From Chamaelirium japonicum (Eukaryota > Streptophyta > Magnoliopsida > Liliales > Melanthiaceae): a stretch of 64,000 nucleotides of DNA. Both the position numbers and the translations under genes were made by a program. Numbering within the stretch: the first letter of the stretch is position 1; each line of letters starts with the position of its first letter. Positions 49,574 through 62,027 of this stretch are shown here, one piece after another. The notes beneath the pieces are model-generated. The model searched no databases. It saw only the letters and a list, made by a program, of their open reading frames with translations, and was not told the origin of the DNA. The stretch is from the NCBI GenBank assembly GCA_947650365.1, contig CANTAL010000146.1, forward strand, positions 728,680 through 792,679, read 5' to 3'.

Positions 49574-52500
49574 GATTCATTCTAATTCATTCGTACGATC
49601 CATTCTAATACATTCGTACGATTCATGCTAATTCATTCGCACGATCCATTCTAATTCATTCGTACGATCCATTCTTATTCATTCATACGATCCATTCTAA
49701 TTCATTCGCACAATCCATTCTAATTCATTCGTACAATCCATTCTAATTCATTCGTAATATCCATTCTAACTCATTCGGTGGATCCATTCTAATTCATTCG
49801 TACGATCCATTCTAATTCATTCAAACGATCCATTCTAATTTATTCGTACGATCCATTCTAATTCATTCGTACGATCTATTATAATTCATTCGCACGAATG
49901 TAACCATTCTAATTCATTCATACGATTCATTCTAATTCATTCGTATGAGCTATTCTAATTCATTCGTACGATCCATTCTAATTCATTAATGGAACGTACG
50001 AATGAATTAGAATGGATCGTGTGAAAGAATTAGAATGGATTGTATGAATGAATTAGAATGAATTCGTACGATCCATTCTAATTCATTAGCATGATCCATT
50101 CTAATTCATTCGTACGATCCATTCTAATTCATTCGCACGATCCATTCTAATTCATTCATACAATCCATTCTAATTCTTTCACACGATCCATTCTAATTCA
50201 TTCGTAGGATCCATTCTAATTCATTCGTACAATCTATTCTGTTTCATTCGTACGATCCATTCTTACTCATTCGTATGATCCATTCTAATTCATTCGGACG
50301 AATGTATCCATTCTAATTTATTCGTACGATCCATTCTAATTCATTCGTACGATCCATTCTAATTCATTCATACGATCCATTCTAATTCATTCGTCTGATC
50401 TATTATAATTCATTCGCACGAATGTATCCATTCTAATTCATTCGTACGGTCCATTCTAATTCATTCGCACAATCCATTCTATTTCATTCGTACGATCCAT
50501 TCTTACTCATTCGTATGATCCATTATGGATACATTCGTGCGAATGAATTAGAATGGATCATACGAATGAGTAAGAATATATCGTACGAATGAAATAGAAT
50601 GGATTGTGCGAATGAATTAGAATGGATCGTACGAATGAATTAGAATGGATCATGTGAAAGAATTAGAATAGATTGTATGAATGAATCAGAATAGATCGTA
50701 TGAATGAATTAGAATGGATCGTACGAATGAATTAGAATGGATCGTACGAATGAATTAGAATGGATCGTACGAATGAATTAGAATGGATCGTACGAATGAA
50801 TTAGAATGGATCTTATGAATGAATTAGAATGGATCGTACGAATGAATTAGAATGGATCCTACGAATGAATTAGAATGGATCGTGTGAAAGAATTAGAATG
50901 GATTGTATGAATGAATTAGAATGGATCGTGCGAATGAATTAGAATGGATCGTACGAATGAATTAGAATGGATTGTGCTAATGAATTAGAATTGATCGAAT
51001 GAATGAATTAGCATGGATCGTGCTAATGAATTAGAATGGAACGTACGAATGAATTAGAATGGATCGTGTGAAAGAATTAGAATGGATTGTATGAATGAAT
51101 TAGAATGAATTCGTATGATCCATTCGAATTCATTCGCACGATCAGTTCTAATTCATTCGTAGGATCCATTCTAATTCATTCGTACAATCCATTCTAATCC
51201 ATTCGTACGATCCATTCTATTTCATTCGTACGATCCATTCTAATTCATTCGTACGATCCATTCTAATTCATTCGCACGAATGTATCCATTCGATCTATTC
51301 TAATTCTTTCGCATGAATGTATCCATTCTAATTCATTCGCACGAATGTATCCATTCTAATTCATTCGTACGATCCATTCTAATTCATTCGCACGATCCAT
51401 TCTAATTCATTCGTACGATCAATTCTAATTCATTCGCACGAATGTATCCATTCTAATTCATTCGTACGATCCATTCCAATTCATTCATAGGATCCATTCT
51501 AATTCATTCATACAATCCATTCTAATTCATTCGCACGAATGTATCCATTCTAATTCAATCGTACGATCAGTTCTAATTCATTCACAAAATCTATTCTAAT
51601 TCATTCATACGATCCATTCTAATTCATTCACACGAATGTATCCATTCTAATTCATTCATACGATCCATTCTAATTCTTTCATACAATCCATTCTAATTTA
51701 TTCGTACGATCCATTCTAATTCATTCTAATTCATTCATACAATCCATTCTAATTCTTTCACACGATCCATTCTAATTCATTCGTACGTTCCATTATAATT
51801 CATTAGCACGATCCATGCTAATTCATTCGTTCGATCAATTCTAATTCATAAGCATGATCCATTCTAATTCATTCATACAATCCATTCTAATTCATTCGCA
51901 CGAATGTATCCATTCTAATTAATTCGTACGATCAATTAGAATGGATCGTACGAATGGATTAGAATGGATCCTACGAATGGATTAGAATGGATACCTTTGT
52001 GCATATGAATTAGAATGGATCGTACGAATGAATTAGAATGGATCATATTAATGAATTAGAATGGATCGTACAAATAATTAGAATGGATACATTCGTGCAC
52101 GATCCATTCTAATTCATTCGCACGAATGTATCCATTCTAATTCATTCGTACGATCCATTCTAATTCATTAATATGATCCATTCTAATTCATTCGTACGAT
52201 CCATTCTAATTCATATGCACAAAGTTATCCATTCTAATTCATTCGTACGATCCATTCTAATTCAGGATCGTACGAATGAATTAGAATGGATACATTCGTG
52301 CGAATGATATAGAATTGATCGTACGAATGAATTAGAATGGATCGTGCGAATGAATTAGAATGGATCGTACGAATGAATTAGAATGGATCGTACGAATGAA
52401 CTAGAATGGATACATTCGTGCGAATGAATTAGAATGGATCATACGAATGAATTAGAATGGATCGTACGAATGAATTAAAATGGATCTTACGAATGATTTA

Positions 52501-53727
52501 GAATGGATCGTACGAATGAATTAGAATGGATCGTACGAATGAATTAGAATGGATACATTCGTGCGAATGAATTAGAATGGATCGGACGAATGAATTAGAA
52601 TGGATCGTATGAATGAATTAGAATGGATCGTATGAATGAATTAGAATGGATCGTACGAATGAATTAGAATGGATCGTGCGAATGGATTAGAATGGATCGT
52701 ACGACTGAATTAGAATGGATCGTACGAATGAACTAGAATGGATACATTCGTGCGAATGAATTAGAATGGATCGTACGAATGAATTAGAATGGATCGTACG
52801 AATGAATTAGAATGGATCTTACGAATGAATTAGAATGGCATTCGTACGATCTATTCTAATTCATTCACATGAATGTATCCATTCGTACGAATGAATTAGA
52901 ATAGATTGTACGAATGAATTAGAATGGATCGTACGAATGAATTAGAATGGATCGTATGAATGAATTAGAATGGATCGTATGAATGAATTAGAATGGATCG
53001 TACGAATGAATTAGAATGGATCGTGCGAATGAATTATAATGGATCGTACGAATGAATTAGAATGGATTGTACGAATGAACTTGAATGGATACATTCGTGC
53101 GAATGAATTAGAATGCATCGTACGAATGAATTAGAATGGATTGTACGAATGAATTAGAATGGATCGTACGAATGAATTAGAATGGATCATACGAATGAAT
53201 TAGAATGGATCATACGAATGAGTAAGAATGGATCGTACGAATGAAATAGAATGGATTGTACGAATGAATTAGAATGGATCGTACGAATGAATTAGAATAG
53301 ATCGTGTGAAAGAATTAGAATGGATTGTATGAATGAATTAGAATGGATCATATGAATGAATTAGAATGGATCGTGCGAATGAATTCGAATGGATCGTACG
53401 AATGAATTAGAATGGATAGTACGAATGAATTAGAATAGATACATTCGTGCGAATGAATTAGAATGGATACATTCGTGCAAAAGAATTAGAATAGATCAAA
53501 TGAATGAATTAGAATGGATCCTATGAATGAATTAGAATGGATCGTGCGAATGAATTAGAATGGATCGTACGAATGAATTAGAATGGATCGTGTTAATGAA
53601 TTAGAATTGATCGAACGAATGAATTAGCATGGATCGTGCTAATGAATTAGAATGGAACGTACGAATGAATTAGAATGGATCGTGTGAAAGAATTAGAATG
53701 GACTGTATGAATGAATTAGAATGAATT
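49574..53727. repeat. Satellite mosaic of short alternating blocks
   Basis: Forward 49,574-49,990, reverse 49,991-50,065, forward 50,066-50,525, reverse 50,526-51,112, forward 51,113-51,933, reverse 51,934-52,099, forward 52,100-52,266, reverse 52,267-52,839, forward 52,840-52,886, reverse 52,887-53,727. This is the most finely broken part of the array, with blocks as short as about 50 bp. No gene is seen. Confidence 0.93.
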
Positions 53728-56700
53728 CGTACGATCCATTCGAATTCATTCGCACGATCCATTCTAATTCATTCATACGATCCATTCTAATTCATTCATA
53801 CAATCCATTCTAATTCTTTCACACGATCCATTCTAATTCATTCGTAGGATCCATTCTGATTAATTCGTATAATCTATTCTATTTCATTCGTACGATCCAT
53901 TCTTACTCATTCGTATGATCCATTCTAATTCATTCGGACGAATGTATCCATTCTAATTTATTCGTACGATCCATTCTAATTCATTCATACGATCCATTCT
54001 TACTCATTCGTATGATCCATTCTAATTCATTCGTACGATCCATTCTAATTCATTCGTACGATGCATTCTAATTCATTCGCACAATCTATTCTAATTCATT
54101 CGTACGATTCATTCTAATTCATTCGTACGATCGTACGAATGAATTAGAATGGATCATACGGAATGAATTAGAATGGATTGTATGAATGAATTAGAATGGA
54201 TACATTCGTGCGAATGAATTAGAATGGATCATACGAATGAGTAAGAATGGATCGTACGAATGAAATAGAATGGATTGTACGAATGAATTAGAATGGATCG
54301 TACAAATGAATTAGAATGGATCGTACGAATGAATTAGAATGGATCATACGAATGAGTAAGAATGGATCGTACAAATGAAATAGAATGGATTGTACGAATG
54401 AATTAGAATGGATCGTACGAATGAATTAGAATGGATCGTGTGAAAGAATTAGAATGCATTGTATGAATGAATTAGAATGGATCGTATGAATGAATTAGAA
54501 TGGATCGTGCGAATGAATTCGAATGGATCGCATGATCCGTTCGAATAGAATGGATCGTATGAATGAATTAGAATGGATCGGGCGAATGAATTAGAATGGA
54601 TCGTATGAATGAATTAGAATGGATCGTATGAATGAATTAGAATGGATCGTGCGAATGAATTAGAATGGATCGTACGAATGAATTAGAATAGATCGTACGA
54701 ATGAATTAGAATGGATCATACGAATGAATTAGAATGGATCATACGAATGAGTAAGAATGGATCGTACGAATGAAATAGAATGGATTGTACGAATGAATTA
54801 GAATAGATACATTCGTGCGAATGAATTAGAATGGATCGTACGAATGAATTAGAATGGATCGTACGAATGAATTAGAATGGATATATTCGTGCGAATGAAT
54901 TAGAATGGATCGTACGAATGAATTAGACTGGATCGTACGAATGAATTTGAATGGATACATTTGTGCGAATGAATCTAAATATATTGTATGAATGAATTAC
55001 AATGGATCGTACGAATGAATTAGAATGGATCGTACGAATGAATTAGAATAGCTCATACGAATGAATTAGAATGAAACGTATGAATGAATTAGAATGGTTA
55101 CATTCGTGCGAATGAATTAGAATAGATCGTACGAATGAATTAGAATGGATCGTACGAATAAATTAGAATGGATCGTGGGAATGAATTAGAATGGATCGTA
55201 CGAATGAATTAGAATGGATCCACCGAATGAGTTAGAATGGATCATACGAATGAATTAGAATTGATTGCATGAATTAATTAGAATGGATTGTGCGAATGAA
55301 TTAGAATGGATCGTATGAATGAATAAGAATGGATCGTACGAATGAATTAGAATGGATCTTGCGAATAAATTAGCATGAATCGTACAAATGTATTAGAATG
55401 GATCGTACGAATGAATTAGAATGAATCGTTCGATCCATTCTAATTCATTCGTACGATCCATTCTAATTCATTCGCACGAATGTATCCATTCTAGTTCATT
55501 CGTACGATACATTCTAGTTCATTCATACGATCCATTCTAATTCATTCGTACGATCCATTCTAATTCATTCGTATGATCCATTCTAATTAATTCGTATGAT
55601 CCATTCTAATTCATTCGTACGATCCATTCTAATTCATTCATACAATCCATTCTAATTCATTCGCACGAATGTATCCATTCTAATTAATTCGTACGATCCA
55701 TTCTATTTCATTCGTATGATCCATTCTTATTCATTCGCACGATCCAGTCTAATGGATTCGCACGATCCATTCTAATTCATTCGCACGAATTTATCCATTC
55801 TAATTCATTCGTACGATCCATTCTAATTCATTAATATGATCCATTCTAATTCATTCGCACGATCCATTCTAATTCATTCGTACGATCCATTCTAATACAT
55901 TCGTACGATCCATTTTAATTCATTCGCACGATCCATTCTAATTCATTCGTACAATCTATTCTATTTCATTCGTACGATCCATTCTTACTCATTCGTATGA
56001 TCCATTCTAATTCATTCGGACGAATATATCTATTCTAATTCATTCGTACGATCCATTCTAATTCCTTCGTACGATCCATTCTAATTCCTTCGTACGATCC
56101 ATTCTAATTCTTTCGTACGATCCATTCTAATACATTCGTATGATTCATGCTAATTCATTTGCACGATCCATTCTAATTCATAAATACGATCCATTCTTAT
56201 TCATTCATACGATCCATTCTAATTCATTCGCACAATCCATTCTAATTCATTCGTACAATCCATTCTAATTCATTCGTATGATCTATTCAAACTCATTCGG
56301 TGGATCCATTCTAATTCATTCGTACGATCCATTCTAATTCATTCCCACGATCCATTCTAATTTATTCGTACGATCCATTCTAATTCATTCGTACGATCTA
56401 TTCTAATTCATTCGCACGAATGTAACCATTCTAATTCATTCATACGATTCATTCTAATTCATTCGTATGAGCTATTCTAATTCATTCGTACGATCCATTC
56501 TAATTCATTCGTACGATCCATTGTAATTCATTCATACAATCCATTTAGATTCATTCGCACAAATGTATTAATTAGATTGGATCGTACGAATGAATGAATC
56601 TTACGAATGAATTAGAATGGATCGTACGAATGAATTAGAATAGATCGTACGAATGAATTAGAATGGATACATTCGTTCTAATTCATTCGTACGATCCATT

Positions 56701-58795
56701 CTAATTCATTCCAACGATCCATTCTAATTTATTCGTACGATCCATTCTAATTCATTCGTGCGATCTATTCTAATTCATTCGCACGAATGTAACCATTCTA
56801 ATTCATTCATACGATTCATTCTAATTCATTCGTATGAGCTATTCTAATTCATTCGTACGATCCATTGTAATTCATTCATACAATCCATTCTAATTCATTC
56901 GCACGAATGTATCCATTCTAATTAATTCGTACGATCCATTCTAATTCATTCGCACGATCCATTCTTATTCATTCGCACGATCCAATCTAATGGATTCGCA
57001 CGATCCATTCTAATTCATTCGCACGAATATATCCATTCTAATTCATTCGTACGATCCATTCTAATTCATTAATATGATCCATTCTAATTCATTCGCACGA
57101 TCCATTCTAATTCATTCGTACGATCCATTCTAATTCATTCGTACGATCCATTCAAATTCATTCGCACGATCCATTCTAATTCATTCGGACGAATGTATCC
57201 ATTCTAATTTATTCGTACGATCCATTCTAATTCATTCGTACGATCCATTCTAATTCATTCGTACGATCCATTCTAATTCATTCGTCCGATCCATTCTAAT
57301 TCATTCGCACGAATGTATCCATTCTAATTCATTCGTACGGTCCATTCTAATTCATTCGCACAATCCATTCTATTTCATTCGTACGATCCATTCTTACTCA
57401 TTCGTATGATCCATTATGGATACATTCGTGCGAATGAATTAGAATGGATCATACGAATGAGTAAGAATGGATCGTACGAATGAAATAGAATGGATTGTGC
57501 GAATGAATTAGAATGGATCGTACGAATGAATTAGAATGGATCGTGTGAAAGAATTAGAATGGATTGTATGAATGAACTAGAATAGATCGTATGAATGAAT
57601 TAGAATGGATCGGACGAATGAATTAGAATGGATCGTATGAATGAACTAGAATGGATACATTCGTGCGAATGAATTAGAATGGATCGTACGAATGAATTAG
57701 AATGGATCGTACGAATGAATTAGAATGGATCTTACGAATGAATTAGAATGGATCGTACGAATGCACGATCCATGCTAATTCATTCGTTCGATCAATTCTA
57801 ATTCATTAGCACGATCCATTCTAATTCATTCGTACGATCCATTTTAATTCATTCGCACGATCCATTCTAATTCATTTGTACGATCCATTCTAATTCTTTC
57901 ACACGATCCATTCTAATTCATTCGTACGATCCATTCTAATTCATTCGTACGATCTATTCTAATTCAATCGTACGATCCATTCTAATTTCATTCGTACGAT
58001 CCATTTTAATTCATTTGCTCGAATGTATCCATTCTAATCCATTCGTATGATCCATTCTAATCCATTCGTACGATCCATTCTAATTCATTCGCATGAATGT
58101 AACCATTCTAATTCATTCATTTGATCCATTCTAATTCATTCGTACGATCCATTCTAATTCATTCGTCCGATCCATTCTAATTCATTCGCACAAATGTATC
58201 CATTCTAATCCATTCGTAAAATCCATTCTAATTCATTCGTACGATCCATTCTAATTCATTCGTACGATCCATTCTAATTCATTAATATGATCCATTCTAA
58301 TTCATTCGTACGATCCATTCTAATGAATTAGAATTGATAGTACGAATGAAATAGAATGGATTGCACGAATGATTTAGAATGGATCGTACGAATGAATTAG
58401 AATGGATCGTGTGAAAGAATTAGAATGGATTGTATGAATGAATTAGAATGGATCGTACGAATGAATTAGAATGGATCGTACGAAGGAATTAGAATGGATC
58501 GTATGAATGAATTAGAATGGATCGTACGAATGAATTAGAATGAATCGTACGAATGAATTAGAATGGATACATTCGTGCGAATGAATTAGAATGGATACAT
58601 TCGTGCGAATGAATTAGAATGGATCGTACGAATGAATTAGAATGGATTCGTACGAATGAATTAGAATGGATACATTCGTGCGAATGAATTAGAATGGATC
58701 GTACCAATGAGTAAGAATGGATCGTACGAATGAAATAGAATGGATCGTGCGAATAAATTAGAATGGATCATACGAATTAGTAAGAATGGATCGTC
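53728..58795. repeat. Satellite mosaic of alternating blocks
   Basis: Forward 53,728-54,131, reverse 54,132-55,429, forward 55,430-56,567, reverse 56,568-56,675, forward 56,676-57,416, reverse 57,417-57,765, forward 57,766-58,323, reverse 58,324-58,795. The forward segments near 56,296 and 56,700-56,830 are partial copies of each other and of 49,770-49,960. No gene is seen. Confidence 0.95.
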
Positions 58796-61700
58796 ATTCT
58801 AATTCATTCGTATGATCCATTCTAATTCATTTGTATCAATTCTATTTCATTCGCGCGATCCATTCTAATTCATTCGCGCAATCTTTTCTAATTCATTCGT
58901 ACGATCCATTTTAATTCATTCGTACGATCCATTCTAATTCATTCATACAATCCATTCTAATTTATTCGCACGAATGTATCCATTCTAATTCATTTGCAAG
59001 ATCCATTCTAATTCATTCCTATGATCTATTCTAATTCATTCGTACGATCCATTCTAATTCATTCATACGATCCATTCTACGATCCATTCTAATTCATTCG
59101 TATATTCCATTCTAATTCATTAGCACGATCCATGCTAATGAATTAGAATGGATCATACGATCCATTCTAATTCATTCATACGATCCATTCTTACACATTC
59201 GTATGATCCATTCTAATTCAATCGTACGATCCATTCTAATTCATTCGTACGATCCATTCTAATTCCTTCGTACGATCCATTCTAATTCATTCGTACGATC
59301 CATTCTAATTCAGTCGTACGATCCATTCTAATTCATTCGTACGATCCATTCTAATTCATTCGCGCAACCTATTCTAATTCATTCGTACGATCCATTCTAA
59401 TTCATTCCTACGATCCATTCTAATTCATTCATACAATCCATTCTAATTTATTCGCACGAATGTATCCATTCTAATTCATTCGTACGATCCATTCTAATTC
59501 ATTAATATAATCCATTCTAATTCATTCGTACGATCCATTCTAATTCATTCGTAGGATCCATTCTAATTCATTCGTACAATCTATTCTATTTCATTCGTAC
59601 GATCCATTCTTACTCATTCGTATGATCCATTCTAATTCATTCGGACGAATGTATCCATTCTAATTTATTCGTACGATCCATTCTAATTCATTCGTACGAT
59701 CCATTCTAATTCATTCATACGATCCATTCTTACTCATTCGTATGATCCATTCTAATTCATTCGTACGATCCATTCTAATTCATTCGTACGATCGATTCTA
59801 ATTCATTCGCACTATCCATTCTAATTCATTCGTACGATCCATTCTAATTCATTCGTATGATCCATTCTAATTTATTCGTTCAAATATATCCATCCTAATT
59901 CATTCTTACGATCCATTCTAATTCATTCGCACGATCCATTCTAATTCATTCGCACGAATGTATCCATTCTAATTCATTTGCACGATCCATTCTAATTCAT
60001 TTCTATGATCTATTCTAATTCATTCGTACGATCCATTCTATTTCATTCTAATTCATTCGTATGATCCATTCTACGATCCATTCTAATTCATTCGTATATT
60101 CCATTCTAATTCATTAGCACGATCCATGCTAATGAATTAGAATGGATCGTACGATCCAATCTAATTCATTCATACGATCCATTCTTACTCATTCGTTTGA
60201 TCCATTCTAATTCAATCGTACGATCCATTCAAATTCATTCGTACGATCCATTCTAATTCCTTCGTACGATCCATTCTAATTCATTCGTATGATCCATTCT
60301 AATTCATTCGTACGATCCATTCTAATTCCTTCGTACGATCCATCCTAATTCATTCGTACGATCCATTCTAATTCATTCGCGCAATCTATTCTAATTCATT
60401 CGTACGATCCATTCTAATTCATTCGTACGATCTATTCTAATTCATTCATACAATCCATTCTAATTTATTCGCACGAATATATCCATTCTAATTCATTCGT
60501 ACGATCCATTCTAATTCATTCGCACGAATGTATCCATTCTAGTTCATTCGTACGATCCATTCTAATTCATTTGCACGATCCATTCTAATTCATTCATACC
60601 ATCCATTCTAATTCATTCATACGATCCATTCTAATTCATTCGTACGATCCATTCTAATTCATTCGCACAAATGTATCCATTCTAATTCATTCGTACGATC
60701 CATTCTAATTCAATCGCACGATCCATTCTAATTCATTCATACGATCCATTCTAATTCATTCACACAAATGTATCCATTCTAATTCATTCATTCGATCCAT
60801 TCTAATTCATTCGTACAATCCATTCTAATTCACTCATACGATCCATTCTAATATATTCATACGATCCATTCTAATTCATTTGAACGAATATATCCATTCT
60901 AATTCATTCGTACGATCCATTCTAATTCCTTCGTACGATCCATTCTAATTCATTCGTACGATCCATTCTAATTCATTCGTCCGATCCATTCTAATTCATT
61001 CGCACGAATGTATCCATTCTAATTCATTCGTACGATCCATTCTAATTCATTCGTACGATCCATTCTAATTCATTCGCACAAATGTATCCATTCTAGTTCA
61101 TTCGTACGATCCATTCTAATTCATTCGTACAATCCATTCTAATTCATTCGCACGATCCATTCTAATTCATTCGTACGATCCATTCTAATTCATTCATACG
61201 ATCCATTCTAATTCATTCGTACGATCCATTCTAATTCATTCGCACAAATGTATCCATTCTAATTCATTCGTACGATCCATTCTAATTCATTCGCACGATC
61301 CATTCTAATTCATTCGTACGATCCATTTTAATTCTTTCACATGATCCATTCTAATTCATTCGTACGATCCATTGTAATTCATTCGCACGATCCATTCATT
61401 TCATTCGTACGATCCATTCTAATTCATTCATACGATCCATTCTAATTCATTCGTACGATCCATTCTAATTCATTCGCACAAATGTATCCATTCTAATTCA
61501 TTCGTACGATCCATTCTAATTCATTCATACGATCCATTCTAATTCATTCGTACGATCCATTCTTATTCATTCGCACGATCCATTCTAATTCATTCGCACG
61601 AATGTATCCATTCTAATTCATTCGTACGATCCATTCTAATTCATTCGTACGATCCATTCAAATTCATTCGTATGATCCATTCTAATTAATTCGTACGATC

Positions 61701-62027
61701 CATTCTAATTCATTCATACAATCCATTCTAACTCATTCGTACGATCCATTCTAATTCACTCATACGATCCATTCTAATACATTCATACGATCCATTCTAA
61801 TTCATTTGCACGAATATATCCATTGTAATTTATTCGTACGATCCATTCTAATTCCTTCGTACGATCCATTCTAATTCATTCGTACGATCTATTCTAATTC
61901 ATTCGTACGATCCATTCTAATTCATTCGTACGATCCATTCTAATTCCTTCGTACGATCCATTCTAATTCATTCGTACGATCCATTCTAATTCATTCGTAC
62001 AATCTATTCTAATTTCATTCGTACGAA
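58796..62027 (+). repeat. Satellite, long forward block with one-unit reverse islands
   Basis: Forward units throughout, with single reversed units inside the repeated phrase CATGCTAATGAATTAGAATG at about 59,130 and 60,125. Those two phrases are 994 bp apart. The 59,597-60,525 interval is repeated at 62,177-63,105. No gene is seen. Confidence 0.95.
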
